64,000 nt of DNA from a virus: the IMG/VR virus record IMGVR_UViG_3300036981_000377, positions 36,407-100,406 of that record; one strand, written 5' to 3'. The position numbers were made by a program, and so were the translations under genes. The first letter of the stretch is position 1. The number at the start of each line of letters is the position of its first letter. A model generated the notes under the pieces. That model was not told where the DNA came from. It was given only the letters and a program-made list of their open reading frames with translations, and ran no database searches. This document shows, one piece after another, positions 22,445-31,043 of this stretch.

Positions 22445-22837
22445 CTACTTAGCAGCGCTTTGGATAAAAGCTGTGCAAAATCCAAAGATACCTTGTAGCT
22501 CCTCAACATAGGGCGCTCGGCCCCATTCTCTTTGGTACGTGCGCTCAATCCTTTGACGCGCGCGTTCCAGTAATTGCTTGTGGATCAGGTCTATCTCGTC
22601 GTCCAAGACAGGCTCTCCCATGAACGCCCTTTGGACGGCGTCTTTATAGCTGGGGTCCGTGAGTTTATCAAGCATCGTACCCACGACCTTGTCCAGAATA
22701 TCTGCGGGCTCATCGCCGTTGTAGTAATTTTCTGGAGAATCTTTGCCGGGCATGTGATTCTCTAGAACTGCTCCGTCACTACCGCGCGAAGACCAATTGA
22801 TTCCACCAGTCGCACCATCGATTCGCCACCAACCCAT
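22445..22837 (-). CDS. Conserved MGWWRID family protein
   Basis: 130 residues. The N-terminus MGWWRIDGATGGI and the block YYNGDEPADILDKVVGTM match a small conserved family that I recall from planctomycetes and proteobacteria (MGWWKID...GDGPAD). The rest is helical with EWGRAPYVEELQGIFGF. It lies immediately downstream of the VWA gene, past the hairpin at 22888-22918. Function unknown. Confidence 0.72.
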   Translation of the reverse strand: MGWWRIDGATGGINWSSRGSDGAVLENHMPGKDSPENYYNGDEPADILDKVVGTMLDKLTDPSYKDAVQRAFMGEPVLDDEIDLIHKQLLERARQRIERTYQREWGRAPYVEELQGIFGFCTAFIQSAAK

Positions 22838-22887
22838 GATTCCCTCTGCTAGTTTGCGTGTTTAACGTAGTTTACCACCTGTGCGCA

Positions 22888-22918
22888 GCTCGGGAGGGCC
22901 AGAGCGACCCTCCCGAGC
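22888..22918 (-). terminator. GC-rich hairpin downstream of the VWA gene
   Basis: An 11-bp perfect stem GCTCGGGAGGG/CCCTCCCGAGC with a 9-base loop, 8 bases past the VWA stop. No T-run follows, so it may stop RNA polymerase weakly or protect the 3' end. Confidence 0.6.
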
Positions 22919-22925
22919 GTTTGAA

Positions 22926-25900
22926 TTAGTCCGCTGTTACGTCAACAAGGTTCTTCTCTTTGTGGAGAGCATTGCGCAAGAACCGCACGATTTGCGGGAG
23001 GCACTGCCTTACCGTCGAGAGAAAGACTATGTTATCTTTGCCGTATTGTTCCTCGAATGCGGGGTAGTCGTATTCGGGAACGCCGACAGCAAACGCGTAA
23101 GTCGGTATTTTCAAACGATTGCGTACAAATGAACAAACGCTCGTTACATGCTTTTTAGCTTCGTCACCGGCATATCCGGAGCCGTGAGGTAACCCGTCGG
23201 AAATCACAAATAGATATTTACGCTTAGCTGGATCTTTATCGAGCAGCTTTGCCGTTTCTTTAATAGCGTAACCGTCGTAATTGTTTGCGTGCGCGGCAAT
23301 TGACCCTAATCCGTCAAGATTAGCGCTAGCTGCCGGCCCGTAAGAGCTGTAGTGCTCGAACAATACGAGGTCTGCTTGGCTTGCCTGATTTGCGGTATGC
23401 CCGTAAATATGCAAGTGCACGCCATCAATTTTCTTAACGGCTTCGGCCAGCAGTACGCACATTTCTCGCGCCTGCTCGATCTTGCCGCCCGACATACTGC
23501 CCGATTGATCAACGAGAATACCCACGGCCACGTCTGGCAACTTAGTGATCAGCTTCTGCGACCAGATATGCTCAGAGTCATACCTTAGTTTATGCAGACT
23601 GCCTTCGTCTAAGTCACCGGACAGCATCCCGTGAACCTCGCCTGTTCGCTTAGTTCCTTGAAAACGCAGCGCGCTACGGATTTTCTCGATAGCCGCCTTG
23701 TTTTTTGTCCTTATTGCGTGCGTTATTGCCCGCCAAGGAGTTGTATTTTTAAGCGGCGGTTTAACCCGCAATTTTGGCTTTGTGGAATCTGCGTTATCCA
23801 AGTAAGCCACATACTCTTCCTCGGCGGCGTTGCGCGCTTCATCGTTAACCTGTGTAAGCGCTTCGCCGTTTAAAATCTTAGTTTTTCGCTCAACCGTTTC
23901 ACCGAAGAGCTGTTCGTCAACCGGGCTCAGCTTGGCGAGATCGTCAAACTTTTCGCGGAGCATTTTGCCTAAATTTTTTGCGTCATCGGCGTCGTCAGCG
24001 TGGTTAGCAGCTTTTGCTTTTTCTGCTGCGTTTAACTCGTCTAACAGCTCTTGCGAAGACATCCCAAGCCCGGCGGCGGTTGCTTCAAATTTTGTTTTTA
24101 CGGCTTCGTCTAAACGCCCAGCAGCTGCTGGCATGCCGGTATTTTCAAACATTTTGCGCAGAATCTCAAATAGTTCTGGATTTGCCGCCGCTGCTGTCGT
24201 GGCTTGAAATCCGGCGTCTGACATAGCCTCCTGCGCCATAAAATTATCAATAGCGCTTTCGTGCCATGAGTCTATTTTTGCCGCGTCGCCTCTTTCAAAA
24301 TTGTAGTGACCACTTGCGGCGTCGTTTATGAAATTTTGAAAAGGCCAAGAACGACCACCTGATCGAGAAATTCGATCTGTTGTTGACCGACACTCGCCGA
24401 GGCCTTCAGCAAATCTTCGCCGCGAACTGCTACAAAAAGATTGCAGCCCAGAAGCTGTTTTGCCAATGGTTGCTGTTTTATTTTGGAGCTCTTCTACGTT
24501 ACTTTTAACTTGCGCTAAATTTGCTAGTTTACTGTCGGTAAGCTTTGCGATTAGTTCTGCAGTTTCGATTACATCTGCCACCTCGCTAAATTTTTCAGCT
24601 GTTTCTTGCAATTTTGCGCGGCAGTCATGCGCTTGTTGTTTAATCGCCTCTAGCAGGTTTTGCGTATTCGGCATCTCATCTGCAATTTTTTGCAACGCCG
24701 CTGCGGCTCGCTCCCGAGAAACCCGCATTTCGTCTTTAACCAGCTTGCTAGCTTCTTTGATAAAATTGCGAAGATCTGCTGCCTGTTTTTTGAATCGTTC
24801 AGGCGCCGGTATTTCAGCATACTTTTCTTGAAAAATATCTTGTTTGACGCCTGCTTTGTTTAAATCTGTAATTTGTGCGTCAAAATGCGCGATGGTCTGC
24901 TCTAGCGTTCTTTGCCAATAACGTATGTCGTTCTCTGGAGTTTTTACCTCCGCGGCGGACTCAAAACGTTTAGCAGACTCTCGTAAATTTTTAAGCAATT
25001 TTTCTTTGTACTTTGTGTTGTACAAATCTTTTTCAATATTTTCTAGCTCGTTCAGCGCATCTGTATTAGCGGAAGCGCCAACTCTATTTTCATAAAGCCC
25101 GTCTAGCAAATCGGCAAAATCTCCCATGTTGTTACGCATGGTTTCTGCGTCTTCTGCTGAACAGCTTTTTTCTTTCTTGATCTTCTCGAGCATTTCTTCA
25201 AGGCCGGCTGTAAGCGCGTTTTCGAACGCTCCGCTTTCGGGCTCGCCTTTTGCTGCAAGATGCTTGCGCAGGTCGGCAATAAGCAGCTGGCACGCCGGCA
25301 ATATTTCATCATGCTCGAGCTTGTCGCCCAAGTTCTTTTCTACGATACCGTTAATGTCTGCCGCGATCGCAATTTCGCTTTCGTCGGCAATCATGTTGTA
25401 GGCAATTCTGGCTACGAGTGTCTCCACTGAAATTTCGTCTGCCTCCAGCTTTTCGCGAGTTGTCGCAAATTGCTTGGCGTGGCGGACAAAATACGGAGCA
25501 AAACCACCCCAGTCAGTTACTACCTCGCGGCGACAGAGTCTGGTTAGCAAGCTCTTTGCAAGCACGCCAGCCAAATAGCTGTCGATAAATTCCGCTGAAA
25601 TATTCTTGGCGTCTTCGCTGGCCAAGGCCGACGACGCGGCTGCTTCACGAACTTTGGCAGCCAACGCACTCGGCAATGTTTGAATTGACAGCTTGTTGAT
25701 TTTAGTGATCACCTTTTGCGCGACAGACTGAGAAATCTGTACTCGTAAAAGTACAAACCCGGTCAGCGCGTCAATTACGGCGTCCTCTTCGTCAACAGTC
25801 TTAGTGCCGACCAATTTGTCAGGAGATACAAAAATTGCTCGCTTTTTGCCGTCGAGCAAATTGGCCGTAACACCATTGCTGTCGGTGCCGTTGCTAAATT

Positions 25901-26303
25901 GCACGTCGTAGCTAATTTTCTTACCAGCATCTACCAGCGTATTTGCGTTGCGCGTTAGAACACGCAGCGCTCGAATAGCTTTATTTTTAGCTTCGTTGTC
26001 GCCGGAAGAGGCATAACGCGCAAATCCAACAAATGAACTACGAAACAAACTACTCGGCGAATAATCGCTGTACTTGCTGTATTTGAAACTGCTTTGGCGG
26101 TACCAAGAATCGGCTGAGTCGTCAAAAGCTCTTTTGTAAGAAAAGCTGTCGGCGTTATACCTGTCTTGGTCAGAACTTTTTTCGTCATCATCGTGAAACT
26201 GCCCCCACCAACCAAGATTTTCACTAGACTTTTTATCGTCTTTGTCGTCATCTTGGTCTTTGATCGGGTCGTCCCACTCAGACCTAAAAGATTCCCAGCC
26301 CAT
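22926..26303 (-). CDS. Large VWA-domain protein, CobT-like partner of the AAA+ ATPase
   Basis: 1125 residues. The N-terminus (1-90) is acidic, Tyr/Ser-rich and disordered-looking. Residues about 95-250 form an alpha/beta domain, 380-650 a long run of Ala/Glu/Lys helices (coiled coils), and 700-850 more helices. The C-terminal VWA domain has the complete MIDAS: ILVDQSGSMSGGK (about 925-937), a Tyr-Asp/Thr loop (NNYDGYAIKETA) and ISDGLPHG. Layout and MIDAS match the CobT/CbbO/MoxR-partner class. Four bases separate it from the ATPase upstream. The complex would remodel or load a metal or protein client; the client is unknown. Confidence 0.85.
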   Translation of the reverse strand: MGWESFRSEWDDPIKDQDDDKDDKKSSENLGWWGQFHDDDEKSSDQDRYNADSFSYKRAFDDSADSWYRQSSFKYSKYSDYSPSSLFRSSFVGFARYASSGDNEAKNKAIRALRVLTRNANTLVDAGKKISYDVQFSNGTDSNGVTANLLDGKKRAIFVSPDKLVGTKTVDEEDAVIDALTGFVLLRVQISQSVAQKVITKINKLSIQTLPSALAAKVREAAASSALASEDAKNISAEFIDSYLAGVLAKSLLTRLCRREVVTDWGGFAPYFVRHAKQFATTREKLEADEISVETLVARIAYNMIADESEIAIAADINGIVEKNLGDKLEHDEILPACQLLIADLRKHLAAKGEPESGAFENALTAGLEEMLEKIKKEKSCSAEDAETMRNNMGDFADLLDGLYENRVGASANTDALNELENIEKDLYNTKYKEKLLKNLRESAKRFESAAEVKTPENDIRYWQRTLEQTIAHFDAQITDLNKAGVKQDIFQEKYAEIPAPERFKKQAADLRNFIKEASKLVKDEMRVSRERAAAALQKIADEMPNTQNLLEAIKQQAHDCRAKLQETAEKFSEVADVIETAELIAKLTDSKLANLAQVKSNVEELQNKTATIGKTASGLQSFCSSSRRRFAEGLGECRSTTDRISRSGGRSWPFQNFINDAASGHYNFERGDAAKIDSWHESAIDNFMAQEAMSDAGFQATTAAAANPELFEILRKMFENTGMPAAAGRLDEAVKTKFEATAAGLGMSSQELLDELNAAEKAKAANHADDADDAKNLGKMLREKFDDLAKLSPVDEQLFGETVERKTKILNGEALTQVNDEARNAAEEEYVAYLDNADSTKPKLRVKPPLKNTTPWRAITHAIRTKNKAAIEKIRSALRFQGTKRTGEVHGMLSGDLDEGSLHKLRYDSEHIWSQKLITKLPDVAVGILVDQSGSMSGGKIEQAREMCVLLAEAVKKIDGVHLHIYGHTANQASQADLVLFEHYSSYGPAASANLDGLGSIAAHANNYDGYAIKETAKLLDKDPAKRKYLFVISDGLPHGSGYAGDEAKKHVTSVCSFVRNRLKIPTYAFAVGVPEYDYPAFEEQYGKDNIVFLSTVRQCLPQIVRFLRNALHKEKNLVDVTAD

Positions 26304-26307
26304 TTAT

Positions 26308-27903
26308 TTAAGCTCCCTTCTTTGTCGCCTGCGCGGCTGCCCTGGCTGCAAGCAAGTCGCCGAACTTGCCCTGAATAATGTTCTGCACGCGAACACGCTC
26401 GCTATCATCGTCGCCGTCCGACGAGAAATGATTGCTGATCGTGAAAGTCAAAGTTTCTACGCCACCGATAGCGAAGTCGTGCGCGGCAGCGATAAGCTGA
26501 CGTGTCGACATGCTTTCGGTAAGGGAGGCAGACAGTCCACAAGCGTCCTGCCGAATCTTATTAGCCATACCCACAAGGCGGCTGGCAATGTCTTCATTGA
26601 CCCCGACGCGCTTAACGAGAAGCTTGATCTCGTCAGCCTCGCCCAGATACGTCAGTTCGACAACGCGCGGAAAGCGGTCGCGAATGGCGCGGTCGAGAGC
26701 CGATGTACCCGTGTAACCAGCGCCTTCGTTCATAGACGCAAAGAACACAGTACCCGGACCGACCATAATCTTATCACCCTTCTCCTCGAGATACGTAAAA
26801 CGACGAGCGTCGAGCAGCGGCATTAACGTATTGAGCAGGTGCGGATTAGCACGATTGAGCTCGTCGAGCAGGACGACGTGGTTACCAGCCTCGACAGCCT
26901 TTACGAACTGACTCTCGTGCCAATAGACCGTACCGTCCCGAGCCGTCTTGTAGCCGAACCAATCACGAGCCTCGCGGAGATTGGCGCAGTCCATGATCAG
27001 CAGCGGCAGGTTAAGCCGAGCCGCAAACTGGATGGCTAGCTCAGTCTTACCGCAGCCGTGAGGGCCGATTAAGTTAATGTTCTGCGGGCAGTTCTTTCTG
27101 GAAATCTGCAGAATCTTGAAAAGTTGAGCGACCTGCTCGTTGATGATGTAGGTTTCGTCAGGCTTAGGCAGAAATACGCCGTTGGATTCTGCCTCGTCGC
27201 GAGTATCGGCAGTAACATCTTTAACCTTTAATTCAGGCTTTTCGGCAGTGCCAGAAAGCCGGCCAAAACCAAAACTTACTGTGGCTGTCGCCATGCTCTT
27301 GTCTTCTGGTTCCTCAAGTACTTCGGTTGCAGTGACGTTCTCAATCTCCGGCCGCGGTCCGTCGGCGTCGCGGCTCGACCAGCCAACGCCGGCCGGGGTT
27401 GCGCTTAACACACTATTAAGCAATTTTTTGTTGTTGTTGACAATTTCAGCAATTTGTTCGATATAGCTAAACCCGTCAGGCATTGCCCGCAAAAGAGCTA
27501 AAGGCTTATTAAGGCCCTCAGCAATAGCGCGCAGCTGCACGCTCATGCTTTTAGGCAGGCTGTCAAAATATTCTCCGGGCAATGTGTTTAGAACTTCGTG
27601 GATGACTGCGCCAAGATGCCGAGTCATGGCGTAATCTTCATTTGGCGCGTTTGCCACCTCTGGTTCAATTTTTCCGTCTGCAATTGCAGCTTTCATATCG
27701 CCCGGGTCACGTAGAAGATCGCGGTCGACATTAGCGTGTGGAATTGAGGCAACGTGGAACTCGAGCGCTCCGACGCAGCACTTTGCGTGATTTTTTGCTG
27801 GGCGACCGCGAGTAGACGGCAGCAACGCCAGCGGCTCCCAATTCGAGTAATCGGCATCAACAGTCGCGTCGGGCTTTTTGTTGCTGGCTACGTAAAGATA
27901 CAT
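26308..27903 (-). CDS. MoxR/CobS-type AAA+ ATPase
   Basis: 531 residues. Residues 1-270 carry a helical, variable N-terminal part that includes a basic segment (TRGRPAKNHAKC). The AAA+ core follows: Walker A GPHGCGKTELA (about 279-289), Walker B HVVLLDELNRA (about 342-352), sensor 1 VFFASMNEG and the arginine-finger segment ALDRAIRDRFPRVVEL. The lid shows ASLTESMSTRQLIAAA. The residues are intact, so it is probably active. It belongs to the MoxR/CbbQ/CobS group, which partners with VWA proteins such as the one 4 bases downstream. Confidence 0.9.
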   Translation of the reverse strand: MYLYVASNKKPDATVDADYSNWEPLALLPSTRGRPAKNHAKCCVGALEFHVASIPHANVDRDLLRDPGDMKAAIADGKIEPEVANAPNEDYAMTRHLGAVIHEVLNTLPGEYFDSLPKSMSVQLRAIAEGLNKPLALLRAMPDGFSYIEQIAEIVNNNKKLLNSVLSATPAGVGWSSRDADGPRPEIENVTATEVLEEPEDKSMATATVSFGFGRLSGTAEKPELKVKDVTADTRDEAESNGVFLPKPDETYIINEQVAQLFKILQISRKNCPQNINLIGPHGCGKTELAIQFAARLNLPLLIMDCANLREARDWFGYKTARDGTVYWHESQFVKAVEAGNHVVLLDELNRANPHLLNTLMPLLDARRFTYLEEKGDKIMVGPGTVFFASMNEGAGYTGTSALDRAIRDRFPRVVELTYLGEADEIKLLVKRVGVNEDIASRLVGMANKIRQDACGLSASLTESMSTRQLIAAAHDFAIGGVETLTFTISNHFSSDGDDDSERVRVQNIIQGKFGDLLAARAAAQATKKGA

Positions 27904-28010
27904 GTGCAGTCTCAGATGGGTTTAGGGGGTAAGTTTGCGCGTATCGGCTAATTTCTCTCTCGGTTTTCCAACGCGGCAAAGCCGGTGTCAAGCCGAGCCA
28001 TTTTTGCGGC

Positions 28011-28062
28011 CCAAAAAAGAACCCCAGCGCAGATTGCCCGAAAAACGGGGTCTGCGCTGGGG
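28011..28062 (-). terminator. Rho-independent terminator after 28088-28825
   Basis: A 12-bp perfect stem CCCCAGCGCAGA/TCTGCGCTGGGG with a 17-base loop, followed on the minus strand by TTCTTTTTT. It lies 26 bases past the stop of the acidic HTH protein, so the AAA+/VWA pair downstream is a separate unit with a promoter in 27904-28010. Confidence 0.88.
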
Positions 28063-28087
28063 CCTATCGAATCTGTTTAGCGAAGCC

Positions 28088-28825
28088 TTAGCTGCGCTGG
28101 ATTACCTTCTTGCAGATACCGAGCAGCTCGATTGCGTGATCATAACTGCCGGCGGCGTGCATAAACTCTGCCGCGGTCGCGAGCATATCACCCGATAAAG
28201 TCCCCGCTGCCGGTTCTAGCTTTTCAGCAACCTTGCCCGCGCGAAATTTTGCTGTGGGGCGGGTTTTCTCGTGCTCGCCAGTCGTCTCTGCAATTGCCGC
28301 GGTGGGCTTGCTCTTTGGCTTGGCACCGCCACCGCGCTTTGCCGCCGGGACGCCCATCGCGCGAAGCGTAATGGACACCTGCGAAGCGTTTACTTCAATA
28401 CCTTTTTTCTTTAACGTTTCAATGATGTCGCGAGGTCGCAGTTCGACCCCGCTTGCTTTCCGTGCTTCAATTACAGCGCGAATAGATTCAGCCTTTGTTG
28501 TCTTACCAACAGCCTTTGTTTTAGGCATTTTACTACCTTTGGGGTTGGCCTCTAAAGTCGCGTCAGCTTCTTCTTCGGCGGGTTCGTCTTCATTATCAGC
28601 CTCGTCCTCCGAATCATCTTCTTCAAGATCTTCGGCAGCCTCGGCTACAGGTTCATCCTCCGCAACATCGTCGACGGTTTCGGGTTCCTCTTCGTCGCCG
28701 GTTTCTACATCATCCGCGATCTTAGCCGCTTTTTGTTGCTGTAGATATTTTTCGCAACCATCGTCGTCGCTAAAACCATCTTCCCAGCAACTTTCAGCGT
28801 CCGTTACGTTTACTTGCCTAACCAT
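28088..28825 (-). CDS. Acidic protein with a central HTH-like domain
   Basis: 245 residues. Residues 30-95 are almost entirely Asp, Glu, Ala and Val (disordered, like an acidic DNA-mimic or histone-chaperone region). Residues about 105-155 (KTTKAESIRAVIEARKASG ... PRDIIETLKKKGIEVNASQVS ... LRAMGV) read as a winged-helix or HTH fold that I have seen in planctomycete proteins (RDIIE.LK..GIEVS..QVS). A Lys/Pro-rich linker and a C-terminal helix (AAEFMHAAGSYDHAIELLGIC) follow. Likely a DNA-associated regulator; the targets are unknown. Confidence 0.72.
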   Translation of the reverse strand: MVRQVNVTDAESCWEDGFSDDDGCEKYLQQQKAAKIADDVETGDEEEPETVDDVAEDEPVAEAAEDLEEDDSEDEADNEDEPAEEEADATLEANPKGSKMPKTKAVGKTTKAESIRAVIEARKASGVELRPRDIIETLKKKGIEVNASQVSITLRAMGVPAAKRGGGAKPKSKPTAAIAETTGEHEKTRPTAKFRAGKVAEKLEPAAGTLSGDMLATAAEFMHAAGSYDHAIELLGICKKVIQRS

Positions 28826-28942
28826 ATTGGCCTCCTCTTGAAGTCAGTCCTACCGCGCGGCAGGAAAACTGATGGTTAATGAACCATACACCCGACGCAA
28901 GCCGGTTTCAACTGCTTGCGTAAAAAATTGCCGCGCCGCGAC

Positions 28943-29338
28943 TTATTTTTGCTTTGCGGCTTTTTTGGCTGGTTTTTGCGGCAACTTTTTTGCGCCCTTT
29001 GGCACAGTTCCGTTAGGTCCGCGCAGCCTATCCTCATTCAACTCCGGCCACATCTTCAGCGAATGAATAGCGCCAACGATGTTCCAAACCGCGTGACCCA
29101 AATCATCTTCGTCACGTTTTCCAGCGAGGAATTCAAAAATATGCCGTAAGGCGTGGTTAATTAGATCCACTGCCGGCATACCGTTTTCCCAGTTAAACTC
29201 GCCAAACTTTTGCGCGCCTTCCGCATATGCGCGGGCTAACGCCTCGAGCCCAACTGGCGAAATCAAGTCGTAGCGGACAGCGTTGCAGTCGGTGCTGCGA
29301 ACGGCGCCGGTTTCATACTTCTTGTACTTGTCGCTCAC
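28943..29338 (-). CDS. DUF5664 dATP/dGTP diphosphohydrolase-like protein
   Basis: 131 residues. The conserved core is RYDLISPVGLEALARAYAEG, KFGEFNWENG, DLINHALRHIFEFLAGKR and DEDDLGHAVWNIVGAIH, with the His and acidic residues of a MazG-like or HD-like metal site (EDDLGH). The family is annotated in phages as dATP/dGTP diphosphohydrolase. The last 25 residues are a Lys-rich tail. With the MazG-type enzyme at 16079-16387 it points to nucleotide-pool control. Confidence 0.82.
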   Translation of the reverse strand: MSDKYKKYETGAVRSTDCNAVRYDLISPVGLEALARAYAEGAQKFGEFNWENGMPAVDLINHALRHIFEFLAGKRDEDDLGHAVWNIVGAIHSLKMWPELNEDRLRGPNGTVPKGAKKLPQKPAKKAAKQK

Positions 29339-29615
29339 GATGCTGGTCTTCTATTAGTTCGGGAATAAAGCAAAAATACAATCGAGGATTATGCAGATAA
29401 GCAACAGTTCCTCGAACGCCATCAGCCCGCCGAATAACGCGCACTATCGGATTTTCAAACAAGTGCACGCTAAACAGGTTGTCAAATTCGGCGTCATTCC
29501 AAACTTCTGCGTTATACTTTTCTTGCAGATCAGTCAAAATATCTGCGTCAAGCATACCGAGATAATAACTGCGCAACTTTTCGGCGATTAACGCGTTTTC
29601 GGCGTTTTGGGTCAC
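29313..29615 (-). CDS. Unknown 100-residue protein
   Basis: Overlaps the DUF5664 gene by 26 bases, so probably coupled. It has a helical first half (ENALIAEKLRSYYLGMLDADILTDLQ) and a beta-rich second half with RVIRRADGVRGTVAYL and RLYFCFIPEL. Not recognised. Confidence 0.7.
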   Translation of the reverse strand: MTQNAENALIAEKLRSYYLGMLDADILTDLQEKYNAEVWNDAEFDNLFSVHLFENPIVRVIRRADGVRGTVAYLHNPRLYFCFIPELIEDQHRERQVQEV

Positions 29616-30049
29616 ATCTGTAATCGGCTTAACTCCGCTTTGGTTTCTTCTACTTGCTTTTTCAGCTCTGCAAGTTCGGTTACTGTAGCTTGCAGTTGTT
29701 GCGCCATACTTCCGGCGTCATTATTGAATGTTTTAATTTGCGCGACAAGATCGCGATGCACGTCTACGCCAAAAGCAGCCAACTTACTCATCATTTGAAA
29801 AAGCTGACCAGCGTATGACGGCTTTTCGTTTCGCAAGCGAATTCTGCCGCTTGGTATGCCCGTCATGTTGATAGACCACAGCGGCACAATGGCGATAGCT
29901 TGCAGTTCTGGAATTTGTCCCATCATGTATTCGGAGAACTGATCGGCCTGCATATAAAAATGAATGTCGCAGGGCGGTTTTTCTGACTGAATCGCTGTAG
30001 CCGTTGTCTGGGCTGGCTCAACCATCGGCTCCGATGCTGTTTCGCTCAT
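29612..30049 (-). CDS. Unknown 145-residue protein with coiled-coil end
   Basis: The start at 30049 (MSETASEP) is preferred to 30079 because the longer form lies in the upstream gene; the overlap with it remains 32 bases. The middle (CDIHFYMQADQFSEYMMG) is followed by GIPSGRIRLRNE and a C-terminal coiled coil (about 105-145, ELAELKKQVEETKAELSRLQ). A coiled coil at the end suggests oligomers or a virion role. The gene ends in an ATGA with its neighbour. Confidence 0.7.
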   Translation of the reverse strand: MSETASEPMVEPAQTTATAIQSEKPPCDIHFYMQADQFSEYMMGQIPELQAIAIVPLWSINMTGIPSGRIRLRNEKPSYAGQLFQMMSKLAAFGVDVHRDLVAQIKTFNNDAGSMAQQLQATVTELAELKKQVEETKAELSRLQM

Positions 30050-30377
30050 ATTGCATCCGTTTGGGTAAAAGGCCGTCAATTACGTTAGAACCCCGTGTCG
30101 CCGCGAGGCCGTAAACGACCACCCGGACAAGCCCCGCCAAAATACCACCAAAGTAGTCGCCTGCAAAGAGGGCTAAGAACAAATAAATTGGGATATGATA
30201 GCTTTTGCAGAATGGGCACATAAAAAGCTCTGTCCACAGGGCAGTGACAGAGCCGTGATCCGCAAAGTCTTGCTTTGCTTGGACAATTGCCCGGGATGTG
30301 GCAAAAACAGAACCGTTGTGCCAGACGTCGATAATCGCGCCGGTGGCAAGAATCACAGCAATTAGATCAATAACCAT
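30018..30377 (-). CDS. Membrane protein of DUF1360 type
   Basis: 119 residues with two to three hydrophobic segments (LIAVILATGAIIDV near residue 5-18; IYLFLALFAGDYFGGILAGLV near 64-84). The blocks IDVWHNGSVFATSRAIV, MCPFCKSYHIP and VYGLAATRGSNVIDGLLP match the DUF1360-type sequence I remember, with the CPFC pair conserved. Inner-membrane location expected. Function unknown. Confidence 0.75.
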   Translation of the reverse strand: MVIDLIAVILATGAIIDVWHNGSVFATSRAIVQAKQDFADHGSVTALWTELFMCPFCKSYHIPIYLFLALFAGDYFGGILAGLVRVVVYGLAATRGSNVIDGLLPKRMQYERNSIGADG

Positions 30378-30378
30378 T

Positions 30379-30561
30379 TTAACGCCTTTTCTTATTGTGG
30401 CGTTTTGATGCGGAGTCTGCGCCGTTAGTTAGAACTAGACAGAAATAGACGGTGACAAAAGCGGAAAAAATACCGCCCCAGCCAAGCGCTGGCGCACATA
30501 AAACAGAAGCTAAAAGAATTACACCAGCAAAACCAATGAAGGTTCCTCCAATGTTGTTCAT
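30379..30561 (-). CDS. 60-residue membrane protein
   Basis: Two hydrophobic segments (GTFIGFAGVILLASVLCA, residues about 6-23, and GIFSAFVTVYFCLVLT, about 30-45) with a basic cytoplasmic-type tail (KRHNKKRR). The topology with both ends inside fits a small holin-like or accessory membrane protein, but the evidence is weak. It touches the neighbours (1 base shared with 30561-30794). Confidence 0.65.
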   Translation of the reverse strand: MNNIGGTFIGFAGVILLASVLCAPALGWGGIFSAFVTVYFCLVLTNGADSASKRHNKKRR

Positions 30562-30794
30562 TACGTCGCGTACTCATCGCCGAATGGCCACACAACGGTG
30601 CGCCCGGCGTCAGGCGGTGGGTTGCCGTTGGTGGGTCTAACCGCTTCGGTCACTGGAAGCGGCGGTTGTAATTTAAGGGTGTTTGCGGGATTATCGTGTA
30701 AGTAGAGTTGCGGTCCGGGGCCGCGCATAGTTTTGCGGATTCCCGGCTGTCGGCGTTCTTGATATAATTTGGCACTTTTGCTGATGTTTGGCAT
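30561..30794 (-). CDS. Proline-rich 77-residue protein
   Basis: Basic N-terminus (ISKSAKLYQERRQPGIRKTMRGPGP) then a proline-rich middle (KLQPPLPVTEAVRPTNGNPPPDAG). No membrane segment. It is probably disordered. It starts just after the terminator region and is the first gene of the 30794-28943 series. Function unknown. Confidence 0.6.
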   Translation of the reverse strand: MPNISKSAKLYQERRQPGIRKTMRGPGPQLYLHDNPANTLKLQPPLPVTEAVRPTNGNPPPDAGRTVVWPFGDEYAT

Positions 30795-30805
30795 TTGACG
30801 CTCGT

Positions 30806-30851
30806 AAAAATGGCTGGGGCGAGATACGCCTCAGTATACTCACCCCAGCCA
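30806..30851 (-). terminator. Rho-independent terminator after 30861-31043
   Basis: A 13-position stem TGGCTGGGGCGAG/CTCACCCCAGCCA with one mismatch and a 15-base loop, followed on the minus strand by TTTTTACG. It ends 10 bases beyond the stop of the 60-residue membrane gene. Confidence 0.88.
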
Positions 30852-30860
30852 CGGCAACAA

Positions 30861-31043
30861 TTAACTTGCCCGGTCCGAGGTGACGAGCTTAAAAAGCCCG
30901 TAGGTCAACTGACAAATACCAACAGCAAGTGCGCAGACGCCATAAACAAACAGTTTCACGACTAGGCCAACGCCGTCCTCGAGCCACTGCAACTCTGCAT
31001 CGTTTTTACCGCGGTAATAATTTCCGTTCTGGTAGTGACCCAT
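30861..31043 (-). CDS. 60-residue membrane protein divergent to the terminase
   Basis: Starts at 31043 in a CATATG shared with the terminase start on the other strand; longer readings overlap the terminase. The N-terminal 25 residues are charged (YYRGKNDAELQWLEDG) and two hydrophobic segments follow (LVVKLFVYGVCALAVGICQL, about 29-48, continuing TYGLFKLV). No ribosome site is obvious. A terminator follows it, so it is a one-gene unit. Function unknown; holin-like only by size. Confidence 0.65.
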   Translation of the reverse strand: MGHYQNGNYYRGKNDAELQWLEDGVGLVVKLFVYGVCALAVGICQLTYGLFKLVTSDRAS

